A stretch of 64,000 bases of DNA from a bacterium (GCA_016124235.1 WGOC01000007.1:1-64000), one strand, 5' to 3'; positions 51,275-60,990 are shown, numbered from the stretch's first letter. A program made the numbers and translations. The notes: generated by a model not told the origin, from the sequence alone.

Positions 51275-52588
51275 ATGCACACTTTCATATCCCAGCTCAA
51301 GGCGATGCCACGGTGGACATTCACGCCATTGATCCTGCCACTGCTGTTGTTCGGCGCGGTGTCATGCAAGAAGAACGGTGCGGAGGCCAAACCTGCTGAC
51401 GTGGATTACTACACTTGCACCATGCACCCATCCGTGAAGAAACAGAACCCAACCGACAAGTGCCCGATTTGCTCGATGGATTTAGTGCCCGTGAAGAAGA
51501 AGGGCGCGGACATGGACACACACGCGGAACATTCCGGGAAAATGGCCGGCGGCATGGCCTCCACCAACATGAGCGCCACGGACGAACCCGGCGAATTCTC
51601 CGTTCCGGTCGAACGCCAGCAGCAGATTGGCGTGACCTATGCCACGATTCAGAAGCAACCGTTCACCTACGCCGTCCGGGCCGTGGGCATGGTTGCGTAC
51701 GACAAGCAACGACATTGGGATTACGTCACGCGCGTTGAAGGCTACGTAAACAACTTGTCCGTCTTCTCGCGCGGTGAGCTCGTTGAAAAGGACGCGCCAA
51801 TTCTGACGATCTACAGTCCCGACCTGCTTACCACGCAAAGGGAGTTCGTGGACGTCCTCAATATGCGGGATGAGGCGAAAGCCAAAGGCAGCCGCGCCGT
51901 CCTCGACAGCACCGAACGGCTGGTCGATTCAGCCAGGCAACGTCTGCGCTTGTGGAACATTACCGAGGATCAGATCGCGGAGTTGGAGAAAAGCCGTAAA
52001 CCATCCGAAACGCTCACGCTCCGCTCACCTTTCAAAGGCGTCGTACAGGACATCGGTGTTGACCAGGGACGCAAAGTGATGAATGGCGATCATCTGGTGG
52101 ACATTGCGGACCTGTCGGTCGTGTGGGTGTGGGCGCAGTTCTATCAGGACGAATTGCCGATGCTGAAGAGGGATTTGGCCGTCACCATCACCTCCTCCTC
52201 TTATCCCGGCGAAAAGTTCCCTGGGAGAATCTCCATCGTTGACCCTTTCATCAACGACGCCACACGGACAGGCCGCGTGCGGATTGATATTGAAAATCCT
52301 GACCTCAAATTGCGCCCTGATATGTACGTGGATGTTGAGTTGAGCATGGCAATGGGCGAAGGCGTGGCCGTGCCGTTTGGCGCGGTGCTGCCGACGGGCA
52401 AACACAACATCGTCTTCGTGGACAAAGGGGAGGGCAAACTTGAGCCGCGCTTCATCGAACTCGGCCGCAAATACGGCGATTTCTACGAAGTGAAATCCGG
52501 TCTGAAGGAAGACGAGCGTGTGGTAACAAGCGCCAATTTCCTAATTGATGCCGAGGCCAAAGTTCAAGGCGCGTTGAAGTCCTGGTAG
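51275..52588 (+). CDS. cusB: CusB-type RND periplasmic adaptor, lipoprotein, 437 aa
   Basis: Membrane-fusion protein linking the RND pump to the channel. The lipobox FGAVSC places the lipidated Cys at residue 31. Next comes an HMBD (YYTCTMHPSVKKQNPTDKCP, ICSMDL), a Met/His-rich linker (HSGKMAGGMASTNM), then the adaptor's barrel-lipoyl-hairpin-lipoyl-barrel parts, with YVNNLSVFSRGELVEKDAPI and LRSPFKGVVQDIGVDQGRKV. This is the organisation of copper/silver CusB proteins. It ends 17 bp before cusA. Confidence 0.9.
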   Translation: MHTFISQLKAMPRWTFTPLILPLLLFGAVSCKKNGAEAKPADVDYYTCTMHPSVKKQNPTDKCPICSMDLVPVKKKGADMDTHAEHSGKMAGGMASTNMSATDEPGEFSVPVERQQQIGVTYATIQKQPFTYAVRAVGMVAYDKQRHWDYVTRVEGYVNNLSVFSRGELVEKDAPILTIYSPDLLTTQREFVDVLNMRDEAKAKGSRAVLDSTERLVDSARQRLRLWNITEDQIAELEKSRKPSETLTLRSPFKGVVQDIGVDQGRKVMNGDHLVDIADLSVVWVWAQFYQDELPMLKRDLAVTITSSSYPGEKFPGRISIVDPFINDATRTGRVRIDIENPDLKLRPDMYVDVELSMAMGEGVAVPFGAVLPTGKHNIVFVDKGEGKLEPRFIELGRKYGDFYEVKSGLKEDERVVTSANFLIDAEAKVQGALKSW

Positions 52589-52605
52589 GCGGGGGAGCGC
52601 ACATC

Positions 52606-55600
52606 ATGGAAACCATCACCCCAGCGCACACCGAGCAACGCAAACCGTTCCTTTTGGAACGTATCATCGAGGCCAGCGCGCGGAACATCTTTCTCGTCTT
52701 CATCCTTGCCGTCTTCGGAGTCGCGGGCGGAATTTGGGCAGTCAAGAAAACGCCACTCGACGCGATTCCCGATTTGAGCGACGTGCAGGTTATTGTCTAT
52801 ACCGATTGGGAAGGCCGCTCGCCCGATTTGGTGGAAGACCAGATCACTTACCCGATTTCTACGAAGTTCATTGCCGCGCCCAAGGTAAAATTCGTGCGTG
52901 GCGAATCCATGTTCGGCAAGTCGTTCGTCTATGTGATTTTTCAGGACGGCACGGACATCTATTGGGCGCGCTCGCGAGTCATCGAGTATTTGAACGCCGT
53001 GCGCGGCATGCTGCCGGAAGGCGTCAATCCTGTCATCGGTCCGGACGCAACCGGCGTGGGCTGGGTTTATGAATACGCACTCGTGGACAAGTCCGGGAAA
53101 CACGACCTCGCCGAGTTGCGTTCGTTGCAAGACTGGCATCTGCGCTATGCACTCGAATCCGTGAAGGGCGTCTCCGAGGTCGCTCCGGTCGGTGGCTTTG
53201 TGAAGGAGTACCAGGTTGACCTCGATCCGAACAAATTGTCGGCCTACGGCATCCCGCTAAACGAAGTCGTCAATAAGATCCGTATGTCCAACGGCGACGT
53301 GGGCGGCAAGACATTTGAAGTCGGTTCGACGGAATACTACGTGCGCGGGCGCGGATACATCAAAACCATCGCCGATATTGAAAATGTGCCACTCAAAACG
53401 CAGAACGGCACACCGGTGTATGTGAAGAACGTTGGAACGGTCCATCTTGGACCGGCTATCCGCCGCGGCGTGGCAGAGCTCAATGGCGAAGGCGAAGTGG
53501 TCGGCGGCATCGTCGTCATGCGTTACGGCGAAAACGCGTTGACCGTCATCGACGGCATCAAGAAGAAGCTGGAGGAAATCAAATCGTCGCTGCCGGCGGG
53601 CGTCGAGATCATTCCAACCTACGACCGCAGCCAGCTCATCAAACGTTCCATTGCCACGCTGCGCGAAAAGCTCATCGAGGAAAGCATCGTGGTTGCACTC
53701 GTTTGTCTCGTATTCCTCTGGCACATCCGCTCGGCGCTGGTTGCCATCATCACTCTGCCGATCGCAATCCTGCTTTCGTTCCTCCCGATATACTGGCTCG
53801 GCATGACTTCAAACATCATGTCCCTCGGCGGCATCGCCATTGCCATTGGTGCGATGGTGGATTCGGCCATCATCATGGTCGAGAACGCGCACAAGTTTCT
53901 GGAACACTTCCGTGAAGAAAAGGGCCGCGACCCGACCAACGTCGAGCGAATTGAAGTCATCATCGCCGCCGCCAAGAGCGTGGGGCGTCCGCTGTTCTTC
54001 GCGCTGCTCGTCATCACGGTGAGTTTCATTCCCGTGTTTTCGCTCGAAGCGCAGGAGGGGCGGCTGTTCAAACCGCTGGCATTCACGAAGACGTTTTCGA
54101 TGTTCTTCGCCGCGCTGCTCGGCGTGTCTCTCGTGCCGGTGCTGATGCTGTTGTTCGTTCGCGGCAAGATCACGCCGGAGGCCAAGAATCCCATCAACCG
54201 TTTCCTGATTTGGTCCTATCGGCCATTCGTGAACTTCGTCCTGCGCTTTCGCTGGCTCACACTCATCGCCGCTCTGATCGTCATGGGAGTCACCATTTAT
54301 CCGTTCAAAAAGCTGGGCAAGGAATTCATGCCCCCGTTGAACGAGGGCGACATCCTGTTCATGCCGACTGCCGTGCCCGGCATCACCGTCGCGGAGGCGA
54401 CCAAGATTCTGCAAATCCAGGACCGGATGCTGCGCGAGTTTCCCGAAGTCGAATCCGTCTTCGGCAAAGCCGGCCAGTCCGAAACCCCCACCGACCCCGC
54501 GCCAGTCTCGATGTTTGAAACCATCCTGCGACTCAAGCCGCCGGAACAGTGGCGGCCCGGAATGACCTGGGAAAAGCTCACCGCCGAGATGAACGACAAA
54601 ATGAAAACGCCGGGGATGGCGAACATTTTCTGGATGCCCATTCAGACCCGCACTGAAATGCTCACCACCGGCTTCCGATCAGTTCTCGGCATCAAAGTGT
54701 TCGGCCCGGATTTGGGCACGATTCAAGGCGTGGCGGTGCAGATTGAGAAGTCCTTGGGTGATTTTCCAGGAACGCGCAGTGTCTTCGCAGAACGCACGAC
54801 CGGCGGCTATTTTCTCGATTTCACTCCCAAACGCGAGGTCGCCGCGCGCTACGGCCTCACGGTGGGAGACGTGAACGACATTGTGGAAAGCGCCATTGGC
54901 GGCAAGACCGTTACCACGACTGTCGAAGGCCGCGAACGTTATTCCGTCAACGTCCGCTACGCGCGCGATTTTCGCGAAGACCTCGACGCCCTCAAGCGTG
55001 TGCTTGTGCCCGTGACAATGACGGAAACGAAAGCCGCGCAGGCGTCGGACGCAATGGGCAAACCGGCCACCGGGATGGGAGGGCCTTCGCAGATGGCGCA
55101 GATTCCCATCTCCATGCTGGCCGACATCAGTTACAAAACCGGTCCGCCTTCCATCCGCAACGAAAACGGTCAGCTCGTTGGTTTCGTCTTCGTGGACATC
55201 ACGGGCGACGACATCCAGGGGTACGTTGACGCCGCCTCGAAGCGTCTCGCGCAGACGGTCCAATTTCCGCCCGGCTATTACATTCAATGGGCCGGACAGT
55301 TTGAGTATCTCAAGAGCGCCGAGCAGAAACTCAAGGTCGTCGTGCCGTTCACGCTGCTGATTATCTTTGTGCTCATTTACATGAATACAAAATCGGCGGT
55401 CAAAACCACGATTGTCTTGCTCGCCGTTCCGTTCTCCTTGGTGGGCGCATTTTGGTTTCTGTATTTGCTCGACTACAACATGAGCATTGCCGTGTGGGTG
55501 GGTCTCATCGCGCTGGCGGGTCTGGATGCAGAAACCGGCGTCGTAATGCTGCTCTACCTTGACCATGCCTGGGACAAATTCCGGGCTGCCGGGCGCATGA

Positions 55601-56400
55601 ACTCGATGACGGACTTGCACGATGCCGTCGTTGAAGGCGCGGTGCAGCGCATCCGCCCGAAGATCATGACAATTTGTGCCATCCTGTTCGGCCTGCTGCC
55701 CATCATGTGGTCTCCCACCACGCAAAGCGGCGCGGACGTCATGAAACGTATCGCCGCGCCCATGATTGGCGGCGTCATCACGTCGGGCATATTGGAACTG
55801 CTGCTCTATCCGGTGATCTATGTTTTATGGCGCAAGCGCCACTTGGGAACGCCGCTGGCCGTTTCGAACCTTGGGGCATTGCCAGACCAAGCAAATTCTC
55901 CGGGGAATATGCCGCGCACGCAAAGTACCCCCGAAGTTTCGCCAACCGCGCGTCCGCGTCGTCCATGGTTTGGCATCGTGCTGGTCCTTCTCGTTGCGAC
56001 CGGCATCGGCGGCTTTTTCACCTGGCAGAAATTCGGCCACGGCGATTCTGTGGAAAGAAACCCGGCCGCTCCATTTGCCACGCAGAGGGTGAAAGACCTG
56101 ACGGTCAATTTCCTTCATCCCAAAGGCCACCTTCAAATCGCGAAGAACAACATCCTCATCGAGTTCCGCGATTCGACGAGCGGTGAACTGGTGGATGTTG
56201 CCGCGGTAAAATTTGACCTCGATATGAACATGCCCGGCATGGTGATGCACAGCGGCGCAAAGATTGAACCGACCGGCACTCCGGGCGAATACCGCGCAGA
56301 AATAAAGCCCGACATGGCCGGGGATTGGACGGCGACACTTCGTTACGATGGTCCGCACGGCAGCGGCAGCACCAGTTTTTCGGTGAACGTGAAGCAGTGA
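52606..56400 (+). CDS. cusA: CusA-type RND efflux pump with fused C-terminal YtkA/FixH-like domain
   Basis: A 1264-aa inner-membrane metal pump. The standard CusA part (residues 1 to about 1075) has an N-terminal region SARNIFLVFILAVFGVAGGI, the family's proton-relay segment IGAMVDSAIIMVENAHK with Asp419, and Met-containing transport motifs FMPTAVPGIT and TRTEMLTTGF typical of copper/silver pumps. After a linker comes an extra membrane helix (residues about 1118-1140, FGIVLVLLVATGIGGFFTW) and a periplasmic beta domain (NNILIEFRDSTSGELVDVAA, MNMPGMVMHSGAKI, DMAGDWTATLRYDG). This extra domain resembles YtkA/FixH-like copper-associated proteins. CusA is usually about 1050 residues. Its stop overlaps the ECF sigma start. 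Confidence 0.9.
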   Translation: METITPAHTEQRKPFLLERIIEASARNIFLVFILAVFGVAGGIWAVKKTPLDAIPDLSDVQVIVYTDWEGRSPDLVEDQITYPISTKFIAAPKVKFVRGESMFGKSFVYVIFQDGTDIYWARSRVIEYLNAVRGMLPEGVNPVIGPDATGVGWVYEYALVDKSGKHDLAELRSLQDWHLRYALESVKGVSEVAPVGGFVKEYQVDLDPNKLSAYGIPLNEVVNKIRMSNGDVGGKTFEVGSTEYYVRGRGYIKTIADIENVPLKTQNGTPVYVKNVGTVHLGPAIRRGVAELNGEGEVVGGIVVMRYGENALTVIDGIKKKLEEIKSSLPAGVEIIPTYDRSQLIKRSIATLREKLIEESIVVALVCLVFLWHIRSALVAIITLPIAILLSFLPIYWLGMTSNIMSLGGIAIAIGAMVDSAIIMVENAHKFLEHFREEKGRDPTNVERIEVIIAAAKSVGRPLFFALLVITVSFIPVFSLEAQEGRLFKPLAFTKTFSMFFAALLGVSLVPVLMLLFVRGKITPEAKNPINRFLIWSYRPFVNFVLRFRWLTLIAALIVMGVTIYPFKKLGKEFMPPLNEGDILFMPTAVPGITVAEATKILQIQDRMLREFPEVESVFGKAGQSETPTDPAPVSMFETILRLKPPEQWRPGMTWEKLTAEMNDKMKTPGMANIFWMPIQTRTEMLTTGFRSVLGIKVFGPDLGTIQGVAVQIEKSLGDFPGTRSVFAERTTGGYFLDFTPKREVAARYGLTVGDVNDIVESAIGGKTVTTTVEGRERYSVNVRYARDFREDLDALKRVLVPVTMTETKAAQASDAMGKPATGMGGPSQMAQIPISMLADISYKTGPPSIRNENGQLVGFVFVDITGDDIQGYVDAASKRLAQTVQFPPGYYIQWAGQFEYLKSAEQKLKVVVPFTLLIIFVLIYMNTKSAVKTTIVLLAVPFSLVGAFWFLYLLDYNMSIAVWVGLIALAGLDAETGVVMLLYLDHAWDKFRAAGRMNSMTDLHDAVVEGAVQRIRPKIMTICAILFGLLPIMWSPTTQSGADVMKRIAAPMIGGVITSGILELLLYPVIYVLWRKRHLGTPLAVSNLGALPDQANSPGNMPRTQSTPEVSPTARPRRPWFGIVLVLLVATGIGGFFTWQKFGHGDSVERNPAAPFATQRVKDLTVNFLHPKGHLQIAKNNILIEFRDSTSGELVDVAAVKFDLDMNMPGMVMHSGAKIEPTGTPGEYRAEIKPDMAGDWTATLRYDGPHGSGSTSFSVNVKQ

Positions 56401-56996
56401 GTGACGAAACCACACAATGTGACGAACGCGATCGGGCGGACATGGTCCGCCTCGTGGCTGGCCATGGTGCGGCCTTGAACGAAATCACGGAGCGCCACGC
56501 ATCAAAGCTGTTCAACTATCTCGTGCGCTGTCTGCAGAATGAGGAAGACGCCGCTGACACCGCCCAAGAAACTTTCGTCCGCGTTTATCAAAGCTGCGCA
56601 CGTTTCGATCCAAGTCAACGGTTCTCAACCTGGCTCTATGCCATCGCGAAGAATCTGGTGAAAGACCGCTATCGTCATCGCTCCCGGCATCCCCAAATCT
56701 CGTTGGACGCCGAGAATCAAGCGACGGGCGGCTATTTCCGCGAGAACTTGCCGGAACAGAACCCCACACCAACTGAATCGTTGCAGGGCGCAGAGCGGGT
56801 GGAAGCAATCCGTAAGGCTGTGGCGGGATTACCCGAAGAACTCCGCACGCCGTTCATTCTCTTCGAATATGAGGAACTGTCCCACACGGAGATTGGCGCG
56901 ATTCTTGGTTGCTCTGCCAAAGCCGTCGAGACACGAATCTATCGTGCTCGAAAACTGTTGCGAACTGCTCTCAGCAATCTGATAGAGCCAGCTTGA
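56397..56996 (+). CDS. ECF RNA polymerase sigma factor, 199 aa
   Basis: Region 2 (AADTAQETFVRVYQSCARFD, then STWLYAIAKNLVKDRYRHRS) and region 4 (AGLPEELRTPFILFEYEELS, GAILGCSAKAVETRIYRARK) are both complete, as in RpoE/CnrH-type sigma factors. A GTG at 56397 overlaps the cusA stop as GTGA and gives the longest well-placed start; an internal ATG at 56442 is possible. Last in the efflux operon that begins with anti-sigma- and CnrX-like genes, it probably drives its own operon when metal is sensed. Confidence 0.85.
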   Translation: MSDETTQCDERDRADMVRLVAGHGAALNEITERHASKLFNYLVRCLQNEEDAADTAQETFVRVYQSCARFDPSQRFSTWLYAIAKNLVKDRYRHRSRHPQISLDAENQATGGYFRENLPEQNPTPTESLQGAERVEAIRKAVAGLPEELRTPFILFEYEELSHTEIGAILGCSAKAVETRIYRARKLLRTALSNLIEPA

Positions 56997-57062
56997 CCAG
57001 GGCGCGTATAGAGGATCGCGGCGAGGATAAGTGCCCTCGCATATTATCAAACCACCGTGACC

Positions 57063-57216
57063 AACGCGCGGTTTGCTGCGCTTCACGGGCTGCCGGTCGG
57101 CCCTGTCCCCCCTCTCGACCGCACCCGTTCCGCTCCGCAAACCGCGCGCTCGTCACGAGTAGGCATTCGCCGGACGTCGCTAACGCGGCACGCGTCCGTC
57201 TGCGGCCCGGCGGCGG
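57063..57216 (+). repeat. Dispersed 150-bp repeat, copy 2
   Basis: Matches 44743-44894 in the same orientation with scattered substitutions and small indels. The two copies bracket fic, the aspartyl protease gene and the whole copper locus (12.3 kb apart). It occupies the gap after the ECF sigma gene; no gene is visible in 56997-57309. Confidence 0.8.
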
Positions 57217-57309
57217 TCGTTGCGCGGCGGCTTCAATGCGCCTGTCATGAATGGATCCGCACCCGGCAAGGATAGGGATCAGCTGTATGTGGAAGCTGAG
57301 AATTCAAGT

Positions 57310-57474
57310 TTAGTCATTTTTTACAACCGGCGGCGGCGGATCACCCGCCGCCATTTCAAACGACTTGAGTTCGACACGCCAATCTGAAATCATCCCGCCC
57401 TCGGGATGGTAAAAGTGTGAACGTCTGAAGATCCCAGAGCCGTTCACGCGCAGTTCAACGCACCAGTCAGGCAT
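57310..57474 (-). CDS. Possible small protein divergent from kinase, 54 aa
   Basis: From an ATG at 57474 the minus strand gives MPDWCVELRVNGSGIFRRSH, then FYHPEGGMISDWRVELKSFE and a short acidic tail. Its ATG shares the CATG of the sensor-kinase start on the other strand, which would be an extreme divergent overlap. The composition is plausible but there is no family, so it may be a chance frame. Confidence 0.3.
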   Translation of the reverse strand: MPDWCVELRVNGSGIFRRSHFYHPEGGMISDWRVELKSFEMAAGDPPPPVVKND

Positions 57475-59848
57475 GGACGAAATCTCCAAGCCCAAAGCGC
57501 CAAAGTCAAACATCGCGCGGCCAGTCATGTTGGCGGTGAAGGCGGCTGTTCTCTACTTTCTGTGCGCGGTGCTCTGGTTTGCAGTCCTCGAACGGCTGGC
57601 CCGGCGGGTGACAACCGATCCAGAACGCCAGGAACTGTTCAAGGGACTCACGGGCCTCTTTTTTGTCATTGGCTCCGCCGTGCTCATCTCCATACTCATT
57701 CGCCGGGAGTTCATCAAACAGCAGCGGGCGCAGGCGATCATCCAAGCGGGCCAGGACCGGCTTGCCAGCATCATCTCCTCGGCGATGGACGGTATCATTT
57801 CGGTGGACCCGCAACAGCGCATCGTGCTCCTCAATCCAGCGGCTTCGCAGATGTTCGGTTTCCCGGAAGATCAACTGCTGGGGCAACCTTTGAGTCGATT
57901 GATCCCCGCCGGAATCCGGCCCGCTCGTACGGAAAAGGCAGGCGGGCCGGGCGCACCCGAATCACCGGATGCAAGGTCACGGATCAACAAGACCGTCTCG
58001 GGTCTGCGCTCCGACGGCGTCGAGTTTCCCTTGGAAGTCTCACTATCCGGGAGAGATGCCGGCGCGGACCATGCCTCGACAATTGTTTTGCGTGACATCA
58101 CCGAACGCAGGGAGGCCGAACAGAAGCTCCGCACCCAACTGGCGCGCCTGGACCTGCTGAGCCGCACAACCCGCGCCATCGGCGAGCGCCAGGACCTGCC
58201 GAGCATTTTCCAGGTGGTGATCCGGAGCCTGGAGGATCATCTGCCCATCGATTTCGGCTGCGCGTGTCTCTGCGACGCGGCACTTGAATCGGTCACCGTT
58301 ACCAGCGTTGGCGTCAAAAGCCAACCCCTCGCACTGGAGCTGGCCATGACCGACCGGGCACAAATCAACGTCGATCAAAATGGCCTGTCGCGGTGCGTGC
58401 ATGGCGAACTGGTCTACGAGCCGGACATCGCGCGGGTTCCCTTTCCCTTTCCGCAACGCCTGGCCCGGGGTGGTCTGCGTTCTCTGGTCATCGCGCCGCT
58501 GCTGGTGGAGAGCCGGGTCTTCGGGGTGCTGGTTTCCGCCCGTCAAAGACCGCATGCCTTCAGCAGCACGGACTGCGAGTTCCTCCGGCAGCTGAGCGAG
58601 CATGTCGCCCTGGCGGCCCATCAGGCGCAGCTTCACGGTGCCCTTCAGCGGGCGTACGACGAACTACGCCAGACCCAGCAGGCGGTGATGCAGCAGGAAC
58701 GGTTGCGGGTGCTGGGCCAGATGGCCAGCGGCATCGCCCACGACATCAACAATGCGCTCTCGCCGGTGGCCCTGTACACGGGCTTTCTGCTGGAAACCGA
58801 GTCAAGCCTGAGCAAACAGGGCCGTGAGTATCTGGAGATCATTTCACGCGCGGTGGACGATGTGGCGGCGACGGTGGCGCGCCTGCGGGAATTCTACCGC
58901 CAGAGAGAGCCGCAGCTGACACTTGTCCCTCTGCCGTTGAACCGACTTGTACCGGAGGTGATCGATCTCACTCGCGCCCGTTGGAGCGACATGCCCAATC
59001 AACGGGGGGCGGTCATCCAGATCAAGACGGAACTCATGGACAACCTCCCCGCCATCATGGGCGTTGAAAGTGAAATCAGGGAGGCCCTCACCAACCTGAT
59101 CTTCAACGCCGTGGACGCCATGCCCGCTGGAGGCACCCTGAAATTGAGAACCGGGGTACGGGAAGACGGCGTAGTCGTCGTCGGCCCGACCGCAAGGCAG
59201 GTGTTCGTCGAGGTGACCGACAGTGGCATCGGCATGGATGAGAATACGCGTCGACGATGTCTTGAACCGTTTTATACCACCAAAGGTGAGCGGGGTACCG
59301 GCCTGGGCCTGGCGATGGTCTACGGCGTGGTTCAGCGACACGGCGCGGACCTGGAAATCATGAGCCAGCCCGGACAGGGAACGACGTTTCGCCTGAACTT
59401 TGCGATTCCCCAAGACGTGGTTTCGCCAACCACGGTAACAAGCGCCGCATCACCCACCTCCAGGCGTTTGCGCATTCTGGTCATTGATGACGATCCAATC
59501 CTGCTCAAATCCCTGCGCGACATCCTGGAAAGCGATGGCCATGTGGTGGTCGCCGCCAATGACGGCCGGGAGGGGATCAGCGCGTTCCATGACGCCCGGG
59601 AACGGGAGGAACACTTCGATGTGGTCATCACCGACTTGGGAATGCCGTACCTGGACGGACGCAAGGTTGCCAGCGCGGTCAAGGCCACCGCGCCGTCGAC
59701 TCCCGTCATCCTGCTCACCGGCTGGGGCCAGCGGATCGTTGTCGAGGGGGATGTGCCGCCGGAAGTGGACCAGGTTTTGAGCAAGCCGCCGAAACTGAAC
59801 GATCTTCGCGGCACCCTGACCCGCTTGTGCGCGCAACCGAACTCCTGA
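57473..59848 (+). CDS. Membrane hybrid histidine kinase (PAS-GAF-HisKA-HATPase-receiver), 791 aa
   Basis: Domains in order: two membrane helices (VMLAVKAAVLYFLCAVLWFA; LTGLFFVIGSAVLISILI), a PAS domain (SAMDGIISVDPQQRIVLLNP, about 100-215), a GAF domain (about 230-380), the HisKA dimerisation helix with phospho-acceptor His423 in SGIAHDINNALSP, an HATPase (DSGIGMDENTRRRC, GERGTGLGLAMVYGV), and a C-terminal receiver with phospho-acceptor Asp721 in VVITDLGMP. No DNA-binding output is present. It lies 3 nt upstream of the receiver-kinase gene. The signal it senses is unknown. Confidence 0.9.
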   Translation: MDEISKPKAPKSNIARPVMLAVKAAVLYFLCAVLWFAVLERLARRVTTDPERQELFKGLTGLFFVIGSAVLISILIRREFIKQQRAQAIIQAGQDRLASIISSAMDGIISVDPQQRIVLLNPAASQMFGFPEDQLLGQPLSRLIPAGIRPARTEKAGGPGAPESPDARSRINKTVSGLRSDGVEFPLEVSLSGRDAGADHASTIVLRDITERREAEQKLRTQLARLDLLSRTTRAIGERQDLPSIFQVVIRSLEDHLPIDFGCACLCDAALESVTVTSVGVKSQPLALELAMTDRAQINVDQNGLSRCVHGELVYEPDIARVPFPFPQRLARGGLRSLVIAPLLVESRVFGVLVSARQRPHAFSSTDCEFLRQLSEHVALAAHQAQLHGALQRAYDELRQTQQAVMQQERLRVLGQMASGIAHDINNALSPVALYTGFLLETESSLSKQGREYLEIISRAVDDVAATVARLREFYRQREPQLTLVPLPLNRLVPEVIDLTRARWSDMPNQRGAVIQIKTELMDNLPAIMGVESEIREALTNLIFNAVDAMPAGGTLKLRTGVREDGVVVVGPTARQVFVEVTDSGIGMDENTRRRCLEPFYTTKGERGTGLGLAMVYGVVQRHGADLEIMSQPGQGTTFRLNFAIPQDVVSPTTVTSAASPTSRRLRILVIDDDPILLKSLRDILESDGHVVVAANDGREGISAFHDAREREEHFDVVITDLGMPYLDGRKVASAVKATAPSTPVILLTGWGQRIVVEGDVPPEVDQVLSKPPKLNDLRGTLTRLCAQPNS

Positions 59849-59851
59849 ACC

Positions 59852-60970
59852 ATGCCCGAACGCCCGGCCACCCGGATTCTGATTGTGGACGATGAAAAGC
59901 CGCAAATGCACGCGTTGTGCGACACGCTGGGAGGAAAAGGCTATTCGACGACGGGTGTAAGCACTCCCGCAAGCGCGCTGGCCGCCCTGCGCGCCGAGCC
60001 ATTTGATCTGCTGCTCACCGACTTGATGATGCCGGAAATGGACGGGGCTCAATTGTTGCGCGCCGCCCTGGAGCTGGAGCCTGATCTGGTCAGTATCGTC
60101 ATGACGGGGCACGGTTCCATCGACAGCGCAGTCGAGGCGATGAAATCCGGGGCGCTCGACTATATACTCAAGCCGTTCAAGTTGTCCGCCATTCTCCCCG
60201 TGCTCACGCGGGCGGAAACCGTGCGGCGGCTCCGTCTCGAAAAGAAGACCCTTGCGCAGCGGGTGAAGGAACGCACGGCGGAACTGGAGACCACCAATCG
60301 CGATCTGGAGGCGTTCGCCAGCTCGGTCTCGCACGATCTGCGCGCACCCGCACGCACCCTGAAGGGATTTTCCCAACTGCTGCTCGGCGAATCCGGGGCA
60401 GCGCTTTCCGGCAAAGGCCGTCATTATCTCAATTGCATTTCGGAAAGTGCCGAACAAATGGGCCAGTTGATCGAAGCACTGTTGAAGCTTTCCAGATTGG
60501 GACGGCACGCTCTGTCCCCGCAGAGAATCAACGTCCAGACGCTGGTCCAGGAGATCATCGACGGGCAGGCCGAAGAGTTGGATGGTCGCGAGGTGGAAGT
60601 ACGGGTTGGCCCGTTGCCTGACTGCCGGGCCGATCCCGTACTGCTCAAACAGGTTTGGTTCAACCTCCTTTCAAACGCGTTCAAATACACACACCAAAAG
60701 TTGACTGCGGTGGTGGAGGTGGGGTGTGACCAGCGAGAGGAGGAATCCATATACTACGTGCGGGACAACGGCGCAGGCTTTGAAATGCAATACGCGGACA
60801 AGCTGTTCCGTCCGTTCCAGCGGCTTCACAGCGACACTGATTTTGCCGGTTCGGGAATCGGTCTCTCCACGGTCAGACGAATTCTCGAACGCCACGGCGG
60901 CCGCATCTGGGCCGACGCGGTTGTCAATCACGGAGCGACCTTCTACTTCACCATTCCTCCTGGAACGTAG
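59852..60970 (+). CDS. Receiver-histidine kinase, 372 aa
   Basis: An N-terminal receiver (RILIVDDEKPQ, LLLTDLMMPEMDG with Asp57, SIVMTGHGS, and YILKPF with the switch Lys) is joined by a coiled coil (TLAQRVKERTAELETTNRDL) to a HisKA domain with His161 in SSVSHDLRAPARTLKGFS and a complete HATPase (NLLSNAFKYT, VRDNGAGFEM, GSGIGLSTVRRI). Such receiver-first kinases take phosphate from a partner kinase, and the neighbouring hybrid kinase is the obvious one. No DNA-binding output is encoded nearby. Confidence 0.9.
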   Translation: MPERPATRILIVDDEKPQMHALCDTLGGKGYSTTGVSTPASALAALRAEPFDLLLTDLMMPEMDGAQLLRAALELEPDLVSIVMTGHGSIDSAVEAMKSGALDYILKPFKLSAILPVLTRAETVRRLRLEKKTLAQRVKERTAELETTNRDLEAFASSVSHDLRAPARTLKGFSQLLLGESGAALSGKGRHYLNCISESAEQMGQLIEALLKLSRLGRHALSPQRINVQTLVQEIIDGQAEELDGREVEVRVGPLPDCRADPVLLKQVWFNLLSNAFKYTHQKLTAVVEVGCDQREEESIYYVRDNGAGFEMQYADKLFRPFQRLHSDTDFAGSGIGLSTVRRILERHGGRIWADAVVNHGATFYFTIPPGT

Positions 60971-60990
60971 CCGCCGACCGACTCTCCGGC

